DNA of 64,000 nucleotides from Symsagittifera roscoffensis (lineage: Eukaryota > Xenacoelomorpha > Acoela > Convolutidae), in NCBI RefSeq assembly GCF_963678635.1, contig NC_087067.1:51826233-51890232 (forward strand). Direction: 5' to 3'. This document shows, in pieces, positions 20,146-31,100 of the stretch. The position numbers and the translations under genes are program-made. The notes under the pieces were generated by a model. It saw only the letters and a program-made list of their open reading frames with translations. It ran no database searches and was not told where the DNA came from. The first letter of the stretch is position 1. Every line of letters begins with the position of its first letter.

Positions 20146-23100
20146 AGAATATCCGAGCGAAACTTGGCGATTGCTTCGAAGTTTATGGATGGAGTAAGGA
20201 ATGAGGAGCTGAAGACGATGTTGGCCACTCACTTCACCCTGTCGCTTGACCAGGTACCCACGCCCGACGACTTGCGTATGAAGTCACGCGAGTATTTACT
20301 CATAAAACCGAGGGCGCAAAACCGTTACAGCAATTATGGCAACTATAGCGGGACAAACACTGGTGCGAATTCCAGTTGGTACAAACCTCGCGATGACATG
20401 GACAAGAGGAGGTCGTGCGCGAATTGTGGTTCGATGGACCATCACGTTTCTGCGTGTTCTGCATACAAACAGAACATGAAGGCCATAGGCCACTTTCTTG
20501 AGGACGCCGACGCGACCGACGAGGATCATGAGGAGTACGTCAGGGGGCTCATCATGAAATATGGTCCGAGGTGTTTCTTCTGTAATTTGGAGGGACACTT
20601 CAAGTCGGATTGTACTCAATTTTGGGACGCAGTAGCGGACGCGAAACATCCCCGCCACGAAGAGGCGCTTTCGGGTGTCAAGGCCAGTCGAGCACGTCTG
20701 ATGAACGAGGCTGAATCTCGGAGAAAGGAAACGACACCGAGCACCTTTGCGACCAAAAAGGTTAAGACATGGCCTGACGAGGTGGTAGCCTCGAACCTCG
20801 AAGCAGAGTCGTCTAGTCCACTCAAGGTGGATTACGGCCTGGCGGCAAGGACAGCGCTGCAGAATGTCAAACAGGACCTTGCCACGAAAGAAGTTGAGCA
20901 ATGGGTAAGGTCGGAGCTGGAAAGCACAGATCTTCGGGAGAGTCTTAATGTCCTCGGTAAAGCGACAAAAGTAGAAGACAAAGAGGAGCCCAAGAAACAG
21001 GGACTAAAACTGAACGTTATATCTGGCAAGACTTTCGGCATGACGAAGGCGGGGACCAAAATAATGTCCATCATCTCAGTCGCAGGGCACCAGGTGGTCA
21101 AGAACTTGAGTGAACCATCCGAGATTACACTAATCCACCTGGACATCTATGCCGACTACCTGAAGGAGAAGGATCCCAAACTGGACTCCAGGGCAGTGCG
21201 AGCGCTGCTCACAACGGGAGGTCCAAGGCTGATGAAAGTGGACGGACATTATATCGATGTCTATGGCCCTTACCCGATTCTGATGAATGTGGATGGCATC
21301 AATATCTACACGAAAGCTCACATAACTGATGCGAACGATCAGGTTGGCCGGATATACATTGGTCAAGAGGAGCTGAAGGTCAGACGAATCGGACACAACG
21401 CGATGCTCGAACAAGATGCGGTGCATATTGGTTGCGAGGCCGATCTGGCCGCACACGTTCTGGACGTGCAAGGCAGACAACTTTCAGTAAAGGGGCTGCT
21501 AGACACGGGAGCAGTGGTTAGTGTCATGCCAGTCAAAACTTGGACCGACATGGGTTTCGAAAGATCGGATCTCATACCGACAAACATCAGGTTGGCTGCC
21601 AATCAGGGAGCGATCTATGTCGCCGGACGAACCCCGATCATCTCACTGCAGCTCGGAGGAAGACATCTTTGGATGAGCTTCCTAGTAGTAGAGAATTTGG
21701 ATGAATCCGACCAGTTCATCCTAGGAAGGGATTTCGTTCGCAACTTTGACGTCACGATTGATCTCAATGACGGATTGATTAGGATCAAGGATCCTGAAAG
21801 AAAGTATGAGAAAAGACCCCTTAATAAGATCTTAATTAATCAGACCAAGGTGCCGATTTTTCTGGATCGAAAAGTTAGATTAAAACCGAACCAAGCCGTA
21901 GTAGCGACGTTTAGGATGAGGAACTTGAATGAACTCAGCAATGACAGACAGGTGTGTCTGGTACCAAATCCAAACAGTAAAAGCTCGGCTATTTTAGGAA
22001 GAAGCTTCTCACTCACTCAGAGCGGACTGTGTGTGAGTGTGTTATTGAACACAGAAGCAACAACAGTGACAATACAGAGGGGAAAGAAACTTGGCTACGC
22101 TTTGCCTCTGAACACAGACTTTCTGAGTGTGGAGAACTTGAAGAAGTTTGATGTAACTAAATGTCCATTACATGCGAACCAAGAATGTATAATGAAAAGA
22201 GTAATTGAATTGAAATCTTCTAGGAAATTGTTTTCAATGAAGTCGGAAACAGATGATGGGCTGTCTAGTTGTTTCAACTTTCCTGAGAGGCCGACGGAAG
22301 CAGAGTTAGCAGCGAATATGCCTGTCCTACCTGAGATAGAACATCTGAAGGGTAAAATATCTGACAAGGAACTAGATTCGCTCAGGGCGGTGCTAGATCG
22401 GAACGCAGACGTTTTTTCAAAGCATAAGGCCGATATAGGTTGTTGCAATTTTGTAGAGCACGAGATTGAGATAGAAGAGGGCTCGGTACCTCATAGGGAA
22501 GGGGCGAGAAGAATGACCCCAAACAAGTCAGAAGCGTGTAGGAAGGAAATTGAAATGTTAATGGAGTACGACATGATTGAGCCGTCGAAGTCCCCATGGG
22601 CTTGTGGCGTGGTCATGGCGAAAAAGAAAGGGGGACAACTCAGATTTTGTTGTGATTTCCGTTATCTGAACGCAGTGACTATAAAGGACGCATACCCGAT
22701 TCCCCGCATCGATGAGAGTCTATCCAAGCTGGGAGACGCTAAGTTCTTCACGACGTTGGATTTGGGCTCCGCGTTCTGGCAAGTACCACTCAGAAAGCAA
22801 GATCGAGAGAAAACAGGTTTCGCGTGTGAGCTGGGACTGTTCCAGTGGAAGAGGATGCCATTCGGATTGTGCAACGCGACGGCCACATTCCAGCGACTGA
22901 TGGCCCAGGCACTCACGAGCGTCACTAAGAAATACGGGAATCTCATTATGTGTTATGTCGATGATGTCGTGATTGCAACACCAACCTTAGAAGACCACAT
23001 AGAGAGGTTGGAGGAGGTGTTTTCTTGCATGAAGCAGGCGGGTCTGAAATGCAAACCCTCTAAGTGTGAAATCCTCAGGGATTCCATAAAGTATCTGGGC

Positions 23101-23838
23101 CGCCTGGTTGACAAACATGGAGTGAGACCAGATCCCGAAGCGGTTGAAGCGGTGCTGACCTGGAAGGCACCTAAAACAGATACACAGCTGATGAGTTTTC
23201 TGGGATTCGCAAATTATTATCGAGAGTTCATCAAGGGGTATGCTGACAAGATATACCCCATGCAGAGGCTGATGAGAAACAAGGGCAAAAAGTTCACCTG
23301 GACTGATGAGGCACAAGTTTCATTTGAAAACATCAAGCGTGAACTTTGCGAGGCACCGGTCCTCGGCATGCCAACAGAGAAGGGAATGTTCGTGCTGGAC
23401 ACGGATGCATCAGTGGTTGCGATATCGGGCATACTTCACCAGGAGCAGGAGTGGAACGGGAGAACGGTTCTTCGTCCGATAGCCTACGGGAGTAAAGTCC
23501 TGAGTGATACTGAAATGAAGTACGGCGCACCAAAAGCGGAGATGTTTGCGGTGATCACTTTCGTGGAAAAATACAGGGCCTACTTGGGGAGTGCTCCCTT
23601 CAAGTTACGTGTGGATAATCGTGCCCTTGCCTGGCTGAAAACCTATTCGATGGACCAAAGCTATATTGGTCGTTGGATTGTGCGCCTGGATGGATACCAC
23701 ATGATCATAGAGCACCGTACCCGTGACAAGCACCAGAACGCAGATAGCCTCAGTAAAAAGACAGAATTTTATGAGCGCCTCGAGGAGAAGCAGGCTCAAA
23801 GACGGGTTTTCCTTTCTGGACAAAGAAACCTACGATAA
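20146..23838 (+). CDS. Element 2 Gag C-terminus, protease, RT and RNase H
   Basis: It is in frame with the preceding ORF through the TAG. It starts with the rest of the capsid, then two CCHC knuckles (CANCGSMDHHVSAC near 20417 and CFFCNLEGHFKSDC near 20573). An aspartic protease follows (LLDTGA near 21499, ILGRDF near 21718), then RT with the YVDD active site near 22951 and an RNase H-like domain starting at VLDTDAS near 23392. A spacer of about 290 residues between knuckles and protease is longer than usual. The frame ends at 23838, just after RNase H; the coding sense continues in the +1 frame. Confidence 0.92.
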   Translation, partial: RISERNLAIASKFMDGVRNEELKTMLATHFTLSLDQVPTPDDLRMKSREYLLIKPRAQNRYSNYGNYSGTNTGANSSWYKPRDDMDKRRSCANCGSMDHHVSACSAYKQNMKAIGHFLEDADATDEDHEEYVRGLIMKYGPRCFFCNLEGHFKSDCTQFWDAVADAKHPRHEEALSGVKASRARLMNEAESRRKETTPSTFATKKVKTWPDEVVASNLEAESSSPLKVDYGLAARTALQNVKQDLATKEVEQWVRSELESTDLRESLNVLGKATKVEDKEEPKKQGLKLNVISGKTFGMTKAGTKIMSIISVAGHQVVKNLSEPSEITLIHLDIYADYLKEKDPKLDSRAVRALLTTGGPRLMKVDGHYIDVYGPYPILMNVDGINIYTKAHITDANDQVGRIYIGQEELKVRRIGHNAMLEQDAVHIGCEADLAAHVLDVQGRQLSVKGLLDTGAVVSVMPVKTWTDMGFERSDLIPTNIRLAANQGAIYVAGRTPIISLQLGGRHLWMSFLVVENLDESDQFILGRDFVRNFDVTIDLNDGLIRIKDPERKYEKRPLNKILINQTKVPIFLDRKVRLKPNQAVVATFRMRNLNELSNDRQVCLVPNPNSKSSAILGRSFSLTQSGLCVSVLLNTEATTVTIQRGKKLGYALPLNTDFLSVENLKKFDVTKCPLHANQECIMKRVIELKSSRKLFSMKSETDDGLSSCFNFPERPTEAELAANMPVLPEIEHLKGKISDKELDSLRAVLDRNADVFSKHKADIGCCNFVEHEIEIEEGSVPHREGARRMTPNKSEACRKEIEMLMEYDMIEPSKSPWACGVVMAKKKGGQLRFCCDFRYLNAVTIKDAYPIPRIDESLSKLGDAKFFTTLDLGSAFWQVPLRKQDREKTGFACELGLFQWKRMPFGLCNATATFQRLMAQALTSVTKKYGNLIMCYVDDVVIATPTLEDHIERLEEVFSCMKQAGLKCKPSKCEILRDSIKYLGRLVDKHGVRPDPEAVEAVLTWKAPKTDTQLMSFLGFANYYREFIKGYADKIYPMQRLMRNKGKKFTWTDEAQVSFENIKRELCEAPVLGMPTEKGMFVLDTDASVVAISGILHQEQEWNGRTVLRPIAYGSKVLSDTEMKYGAPKAEMFAVITFVEKYRAYLGSAPFKLRVDNRALAWLKTYSMDQSYIGRWIVRLDGYHMIIEHRTRDKHQNADSLSKKTEFYERLEEKQAQRRVFLSGQRNLR

Positions 23839-26800
23839 GCTGCCACTTACTAGGTGGTTAGACAAATCAGGACATCCTATACCTGGACACCCTGACCTTC
23901 CAGTGGAGACGGCCGCGGAGATAAAGCTTTTAGCCAGAGGCGAACCCGTTCCGTTGGACCTGCTAGTCCGATCCAACTTGGTACAGCAAGAACTGACCAG
24001 GCTGGGTATAAACAGCATCGCTTTATTGAATAAGACGGTGAACGTGGCGCCGGACGTCATGGGAAAACTCCGTGACTTGTTGGATAGGGAAGTGAATAGG
24101 CATGATCGTGAATGGATGGAGACCATGCAGAGGTTGACTGTCACCGAGAGAACAGAAAAGAGGCCAGTGTCCATTCGCAGCCGAGGCGTTGAACGGGATT
24201 GCAGGTCGATCGTCAACCAGCTGGTGACCTCGATGCCGAAAGAAGTATTGTTGAGAACTTCGTTCACTGAATATGGAACATCGAATCAAAACCAAGCTAC
24301 TGAGGAAGTCAGGATCAGGTCGAAATCTAGCTTCACGAGGAGAGTGCACTTCACGGATGCAAAAGAGGAATACGAGCCAAGCCCAGATTGTTCGTCCATG
24401 GACGAGACAATGTCCGGGGAGTCTGACACCTTCGAGCCAGTCAAGGACGTCTCCTCTGATGAGTCAGACACCTTTGAGCCCGTGCAGGACGACTTGTCCG
24501 GGGAGAGGTTGACTAGACCACCTAGGGGCAGAATTTTGTCCGGGGAGTCGGGTTCAAAGCGACCGATGGACAGAGTTTTGTCCGGGGAGTCAAGAAACAT
24601 CTCAGACAACTTGGAATATGATGTTGAGGAATCAGTCGACTCAAGTGGTGACTCAAGACCCCAGTCCTGGGACAACACGTCTGAAACAGCTTCCAATTCC
24701 AATGTGTCAGAGATCGCAATCCACTCCTTATTGGTAGACTGGAAGCAGCGTGGGCTGGACCGAGAAACACATCAGGATCCAGACAGGGACAGATACACCT
24801 CAGATGAAGAGGGCACTGTGGTAGATAATGCCGCAGACGAGCTCGAGCTGATAGCAGTTTCAAAACGCCCAACCAGATTGCTGCCACATGGTACGGTCGT
24901 CCGTACCAATCTGGAACCATCTGTGCAAGAAGCGACGCCTTTGAAAAAGATATGGTGTGTCAAGTTGATGGACGATGCTCATGCTCCGGAGATAATGAGT
25001 GGGCAAATGAACGTGGTGAAGACGTATTTGAAAGCCAAGTACAGGCTGTCGGATCTCCTGAGGGCTCAACGAAATGATAGAATGACGAGCAGTCTGAAAA
25101 GATGGATCGAGAATGGAGCACCTGACAAGGGAGACTTGGAAGAAGACAGCTACAAAATCCTGAAGCAATTTTACCTGAAGAGGAAAGACTTGTTGTACCT
25201 GAATAAGGACGGAATCGTAGCCTGTAAGCGCAAGGAGGAGGACAAGGTCCTTTATAAATACAATTCAATAGTGTTACCACAGTTGTACCAGACCGAATTG
25301 CTCTTTCGCTCACATGATCAGATGGGACATCAAGGCGTGGACAAAACGTATAACAGGATACAAAAACGATTCGTATGGCCGGGATTGAAGAAGGCTTGTG
25401 AGAAATGGATAGCCGCATGCCTGTCTTGTCAACAGGCAAAGGGTCCCAGGAAACTAAGGTTCCCCCTACAGTCAATAGAATCGTCAGGTTTCAACGAAGT
25501 GGTGCAAATTGATCATCAGAAAATCTGCATGACAGTAACGGGCTATAATCAGGTGCTGGTAATGATCGACCATTTTACGAAGTATGCGGAGGCAGCACCC
25601 TGCATGACAGCATCGGCAGAAGAAACATGCGATCATTTGATAAACGTGTGGACAGCAAGGCATGGCTGCCCCATCACGTTCCAATCGGACAATGACAAAG
25701 CATTCGTAGGTGATCTCACAAAAGAGTTAATGAAAAGGTCGCAGGTAGCTCAGGCCCACTCGACCACTTATCACCCGCAAACGAATGGCCTAGTCGAGAG
25801 GCAGAATCGCACACTGGTATCCATGTTGAGAGTCTACTGCTCACGCTACATGGATGACTGGGACAAGCACTTGCCGCAAGTGATGGGTGCTTACAACAGC
25901 ACGGAGCATTCCACCACGGGAATAAGTCCACATATGATGCTGACGGGTCACGAAAAAGCACTCCCATTAACGTTCTTCTATCCTGAATATGAAGGGAAGA
26001 GGACAGCACCGCAAACCTACGTGCGGGACGTTATTAGAAGACAGCAGGACCTTAATGACTTATGCAGGAGGAATACGCAACAGGCGCAAATTAGACAAAA
26101 AAGGAGGTTTGATAAAAGAACAGCCAATGCAAAAGCCTACTCAGTTGGCGATTACGTCTGGGTGTTCCAGGAAGTGGTTCCACCAAAAGGAACCAAGAAA
26201 CTATTAAAGAAATGGCGTGGTCCATTTCAGATAACAGAGGTGCATCAAGGAGGTCGTTTTTATCGGCTGAGCACTGGAAGAGCGGCTCATTACGAGAATA
26301 TCAAACCGCACAATGCCTCGTCAGAGGATTGGTGCATCCCAGCGGACATGCAAGAGGGAGACTATTTAATTGTGGATCCTGCTTGTGAAGTGAATGAGAG
26401 GGGTACTCGCGACAAGAACGACGGGAACGAGGTGGTGGACGATTGCGGTCTACCACTGGATCTCGAGTTGACTGAGCGAGTAGAGGTGGACGATGAAACT
26501 CTACCCTATGCCGAAGAAAACTGGGATTGCCCGGAACAAACCGAAATTGACAAAGGAATACAGCCTGACTTTCCTCTCACCATGGAAACACGCCAAAGCA
26601 AGAAAGGAAAAAACCAGAAGAAATACAATCCGTATGGCGAGGACTTCGTTGTAGACAGGATAGTAGTGAGTGATGTCATAGACTCGCTGGTGGGACTGGA
26701 CGAAGTGGCGATGCTAGGGGAAATCGACCTTGTGAACGATATGGATCAAGATTGGATCGACGATCGATCAGAACCGGAAGTGGAGTTCGAACCAGAAGCG

Positions 26801-27661
26801 GAACAGACTCATGAGCAAGAACTAACAAACTTGCGCGTGCTCGAATGGCTCCACGATCTGCCGACAGATCCAAAAGAGACGATCCTGACGATTCAGGACG
26901 TCGATAGAGACGGCGTCAAATACATCAGTCATGACAATACCGAGTCCAACTGGGTCGCCCCAGATGGTCCTCTACGTGTTCCACAATCCAACCTCGGTCT
27001 CCTAGACTTTGGGCGATCGACGGGGACGTCGATGGATATTTTTGTCCGGGGAGTGGGGATAGGACTCACCCACACCGAAAATCTCATAATAAAAAAATTG
27101 AAATCGGCAAGGGAAACCGGAGAACTAGAGACAGAGGGCGAGAATGCTAAGAAACCACCTTTTGGACGAATCTTTGAATCGTATTTTGATCTCCCGAACC
27201 ACTATTCGAACAATATCGTTATAACGGACAGCGATTTCATACTCACGGAACGCACGTGCGCCATAGCGATAACTGCGGACGTAAGCTTCAAAACAGCACT
27301 AGCGGCCGACTTTAAAAGAGAGTACAAGAATATCGAGTTTTTGTGGAAACAGAGGCCGGGTGTAGGAGGAATGATAGCGTTGCCCCCTGTTGCATCACAG
27401 ATACCAGGGAAATATTTACGTTTTTTGGTTACGAAAGCTACTGATAGGCAACACGTGAATCCGGAGAGCTTGGTATTGGCCTTGACTCGACTTAGGGATT
27501 TCCTGGTTGAGAGAGGTGTGACCTCTCTCTCGTTGCCAGTTTATGATCCCAATAGAGGGAAGCTACACCCGAGAGAGTTGTACGCTCTTGTGCATGTGAT
27601 ATTTTCAGAGACTGACATAGAGGTTTACTTACATAAAAAATACTATCTGAGCATATGCTAA
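23723..27661 (+). CDS. Element 2 integrase with long tail and macro-like domain
   Basis: The frame opens at a GTG and overlaps the RT frame by 116 nt. The alignment of sense suggests entry around 23805-23815 by a +1 shift or a 1-nt indel. A repetitive acidic region with repeated SGES units (24410-24600) precedes integrase: zinc motif HH (about 25309) and CC (about 25419), then D in QIDHQ (25508), D in QSDNDKAF (25684) and E in GLVERQN (25794), and a GPF module near 26219. After an acidic linker, about residues 1155-1305 resemble a macro domain of TARG1/OARD1 type: a SADL-like strand, a YLRFLVTK strand, a long helix, then a VFxxTDI-like end. The catalytic GxGLD loop of TARG1 is not conserved. 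Confidence 0.85.
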   Translation: MTSTRTQIASVKRQNFMSASRRSRLKDGFSFLDKETYDKLPLTRWLDKSGHPIPGHPDLPVETAAEIKLLARGEPVPLDLLVRSNLVQQELTRLGINSIALLNKTVNVAPDVMGKLRDLLDREVNRHDREWMETMQRLTVTERTEKRPVSIRSRGVERDCRSIVNQLVTSMPKEVLLRTSFTEYGTSNQNQATEEVRIRSKSSFTRRVHFTDAKEEYEPSPDCSSMDETMSGESDTFEPVKDVSSDESDTFEPVQDDLSGERLTRPPRGRILSGESGSKRPMDRVLSGESRNISDNLEYDVEESVDSSGDSRPQSWDNTSETASNSNVSEIAIHSLLVDWKQRGLDRETHQDPDRDRYTSDEEGTVVDNAADELELIAVSKRPTRLLPHGTVVRTNLEPSVQEATPLKKIWCVKLMDDAHAPEIMSGQMNVVKTYLKAKYRLSDLLRAQRNDRMTSSLKRWIENGAPDKGDLEEDSYKILKQFYLKRKDLLYLNKDGIVACKRKEEDKVLYKYNSIVLPQLYQTELLFRSHDQMGHQGVDKTYNRIQKRFVWPGLKKACEKWIAACLSCQQAKGPRKLRFPLQSIESSGFNEVVQIDHQKICMTVTGYNQVLVMIDHFTKYAEAAPCMTASAEETCDHLINVWTARHGCPITFQSDNDKAFVGDLTKELMKRSQVAQAHSTTYHPQTNGLVERQNRTLVSMLRVYCSRYMDDWDKHLPQVMGAYNSTEHSTTGISPHMMLTGHEKALPLTFFYPEYEGKRTAPQTYVRDVIRRQQDLNDLCRRNTQQAQIRQKRRFDKRTANAKAYSVGDYVWVFQEVVPPKGTKKLLKKWRGPFQITEVHQGGRFYRLSTGRAAHYENIKPHNASSEDWCIPADMQEGDYLIVDPACEVNERGTRDKNDGNEVVDDCGLPLDLELTERVEVDDETLPYAEENWDCPEQTEIDKGIQPDFPLTMETRQSKKGKNQKKYNPYGEDFVVDRIVVSDVIDSLVGLDEVAMLGEIDLVNDMDQDWIDDRSEPEVEFEPEAEQTHEQELTNLRVLEWLHDLPTDPKETILTIQDVDRDGVKYISHDNTESNWVAPDGPLRVPQSNLGLLDFGRSTGTSMDIFVRGVGIGLTHTENLIIKKLKSARETGELETEGENAKKPPFGRIFESYFDLPNHYSNNIVITDSDFILTERTCAIAITADVSFKTALAADFKREYKNIEFLWKQRPGVGGMIALPPVASQIPGKYLRFLVTKATDRQHVNPESLVLALTRLRDFLVERGVTSLSLPVYDPNRGKLHPRELYALVHVIFSETDIEVYLHKKYYLSIC

Positions 27662-28103
27662 GAATTGCGCTCGGCGATAAGTGGTTTTTATTAAGTTGCT
27701 CGATAAGAATTAGAGTCAAGTTTTAGGTTAGGTTTTAGGTACAGTATTAGGGATTAGGTTTTTATATGATAGTATAGGTGTGTGATGTTTATGTGTTTAT
27801 GTTATGTTATTGTTATGATATGTTTTATGTTTGTGTCATCAAGGTGACAGCGCTTATTCGTGCTACTCTGACAAAGATAAAGGTGGACGATCCACCTTGG
27901 TGCTAAATTTTAAATCAGAATTGTGAAGAGAATTTCAATGGAGAGTTTTAAAGAATTGATTGATGTTGCATCCAAAAATGATGGTTCTAAGTCGCGACCT
28001 GTTTTTTAGATCTTGATTGATCGAAAATTGTTTACTGAACACTGAATCAGAGGAGACAGAAAGAAATTACACGACACGACAACAAGAATCAACACGAAAA
28101 GAA
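27662..28103 (+). other. Element 2 intergenic spacer before the SGNH ORF
   Basis: About 440 bp of AT-rich sequence lie between the integrase stop and the next ATG, the only real gap in the coding block. It may hold an internal promoter or splice acceptor for the accessory ORFs; none stands out. Confidence 0.6.
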
Positions 28104-31100
28104 ATGGGTGACACGAACGAACTCATGGAATTCCTCTCAGCGAGTCTAGGAGCGACTCTAGACGAGATCTATCAGCGGCTGATCGATTGTGATTTTACAC
28201 GAGAAGACCCGGGGTTGGCGATGTTTGTGGTCGCACTCCTCAATGCACTGGGAAGAGAGGGTCGAGGGAATCGCCCTACAGAAGTCGTGTTGATGTTGGC
28301 CTTCGGTGAGTCCGGGACCGCCGAGAGAGGCCGAAACCGATTGATGAGATGGAGGCGCGGAGAGATTTCTGGCCACGACCTGGCTCGTGAGCCAGGACTA
28401 GGTGAGCAAAGGGACCACCGGCTAGGTGAGATGCCCTTGCCCGTCCAACCTGCGCAGACACTCATTGGAGCGAAGAGACAACGTGATGGGCCAGGCCCGT
28501 CACACTCTGTCGACTCTCCAACAGCTGCTCCTCCCCTAAAGAGAGTGAGAGTGAGCGAGATAGAGATCCAGACGTCGGAGACGATTGAGACACTGGAGAA
28601 GAAGGAGAGAGATCAGAGTGAGCTGTGTGCCAAACTTCAGGAGTACAGGGCCATAGCTCGGGAGAGAGACGAATGGAAAAAGAAATTTGAAGATCTGCAG
28701 GTGGCCTACAAGGAGGATGAGATAAAGCACCTGAAGGAGCTGTATATGGCGAAGGTGAGCCAAGTGTCACCGGAAATCCTGGCGAGCATGAGGTCCTCGG
28801 AGGGATCTAACGACACACGCCGCAGGACAACAGCGCAGGAGCTGTGCGCATCGAGAGGACCTGAGGTTCTGGATTTGCGTGCATCAAAGGGGCCCGAGGC
28901 TCCTCAGCAGACACGACCGTCTGCTTCGAGTCAGAGGTTTACGATACCAGACCCTTCTGACACCTATCTAGCTCCTCAATTTCAGGAATCATTTAACCAA
29001 GTGGCCAGAGCCGCGATGGATGAGATCAACAGAGGCACTGAGCGGACACTGGCTAGGATCGTTCCTTCCCAGCGTCGTGATCATTCATCAAATAGCTCGG
29101 AGCGAGCAACCCGCACGATAGCGTGTTCTGCGCCTGGTGGAGTCTTTGAGAAGTCTCGCGTGGTAGACATCAGGAAGAATCTGATGGCACGTCATCAGTT
29201 CACGCAAGTGCCAGCCGAGCATCCTCGAGCCTGCCTGAATGACATGAGCTGGAACCCCGCCACGAACGACCAAGTAATTCCCCCAGGGAGTCGCCATTTG
29301 ATCATTGGAGACAGTTTGGTGAGAGATCTGAATGAGATCTTCGTCTATGGTCATACTACCATTCTGTCCTTTGGAGGAGCCTCAGTGGCTCAAGTCATCA
29401 AAATGATGGAGTTCCAGAGCGAGGATCATTTGGATACATTAATAATAATGCTGGGGACCAATGACGTCTCGAGAGCCCCCGTGACTCCGGAGAACAAGTG
29501 GGAACCTCTATTGGTGTGTCTCTTGAACGAATTGAAAGAAAAGTACAGACCCAAACTCGTGATCCTGTGCACGATACCACCAAATCCTTTGGTGGGCACC
29601 ATAGCTGCAGATTTCATGAATGGCAACGTGACGCGGTGGAATGAAATGACCCGCAGTCTGGTGAGAAACAACCCTGGCGAGTTGCGACTCCTGGATCTCG
29701 AAAATATGCTGCGCATGACTGACCACATCGCGCTCACTAAAGATGGAGTGCACTTCAATACCCAACGAGGGAGGCATTGGATTAATGATGTGTTTCAGAC
29801 GCAATTGAGGGAAGCGGAGCAAGAGTCGAGGGCGACCGGTTCTTTGGCTCGGACCAATTCGACCGGAGGGAGTAGAATAAGGGCAACCGTGCCCGAATCC
29901 CTCGCCAACCGTCTAGGGCCCTTGGCAACGGAGACGGTTGGAGCCGCAACCGTCGCTCCGAGCTCGAACGTGAGAGACAGGCTGGGGACTGCTCCTCCTC
30001 CCAGGCCGCAATCGATTGGAAGCCGACTGGGCAGATCGGTGGAACAGAACAACAGGAATAACTCCCAGACCGCGTCTAGGAGGAACGATTCGCCTACCAC
30101 GACAAATCCTGCTTCGACAGCAGGACCGTCTACAAGTACCGTGCCAGCGGAGGGGATCGAATCAGGCAGCAGGCTGCTTTGGAATAGATCAGATCCTAGT
30201 CATTGGGGTCAGTATAAGACGGACATGTCGGCGAAGTTGAATATGAATACCTTGACGTGTCGGGAGGATGCGATGAGAATGACTGGCGGTGAAAGTCCCA
30301 CAGTGTCGCGACTTTATCGGATACCGGGTGTGGATTGGCTGCTAGCAGAGCAGGAGAAATTCAGCTCCTCGACCTCACTCCGACATGTAGACCTGGATGG
30401 ATTACCTCATGACAATACCTTTGGACCTTTAAACACCCGGTCGCTCACCGACGTTCGAGATAGGACCCGGGAAAGGACACCACCTGTGCGCAAGGGCAAG
30501 TTCCAGACGGAGAACAAGTCCAATAACAAACATCACAAGATGTACAGACAATTCGCTAAACCACCCGGTCAGACGCCGGGCGAGTATTCGAGGGATTACC
30601 CCCGAACTACAACAGTGGTTGGAGACGATAAGAGATACGGGAACCTGAAGGCCCCAATAGGCGATGGCCTTTTTGCAGCTTATGACCCCTTGGACATGAA
30701 GGCTGCCAAATATCTGGTTGTGGCCGGCTCCGATTATCTCTACACGCCCCGTTCTCTATTCTGGCCCGATGTGATTTTCTTAACGGCGCCTAAACTGGAC
30801 TGGGGACAGGCGATAGGCATGATGATAAGTGTACGGAGAGTGGTCAGCATGGAGCCGCAGGTAATAGTGGTTGCAGGCTCAAATGATCATCTACAAAGCA
30901 GAGGCTTATTGTCACGTCTGACGGATGGATCGATCCCGAGTAACGAAGTTATAGGGGAGGCGATAATGACACTGCTCTCGGCGATGGCCGAGGTAGAGGC
31001 AGCAGCAAGACAACGTTTCACCATGAATGTGGTGAAGGTGATCTTCGTATTGTCACCAGGCTACGCTGCGTTGCCTGAACCCCTTCAATTTGTGTACACA

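Noticed and set aside
23723-23807. Start of the integrase frame at GTG 23723
   Set aside because: The first codons are antiphase to good RNase H sequence; coding sense moves to this frame only near 23805-23815.
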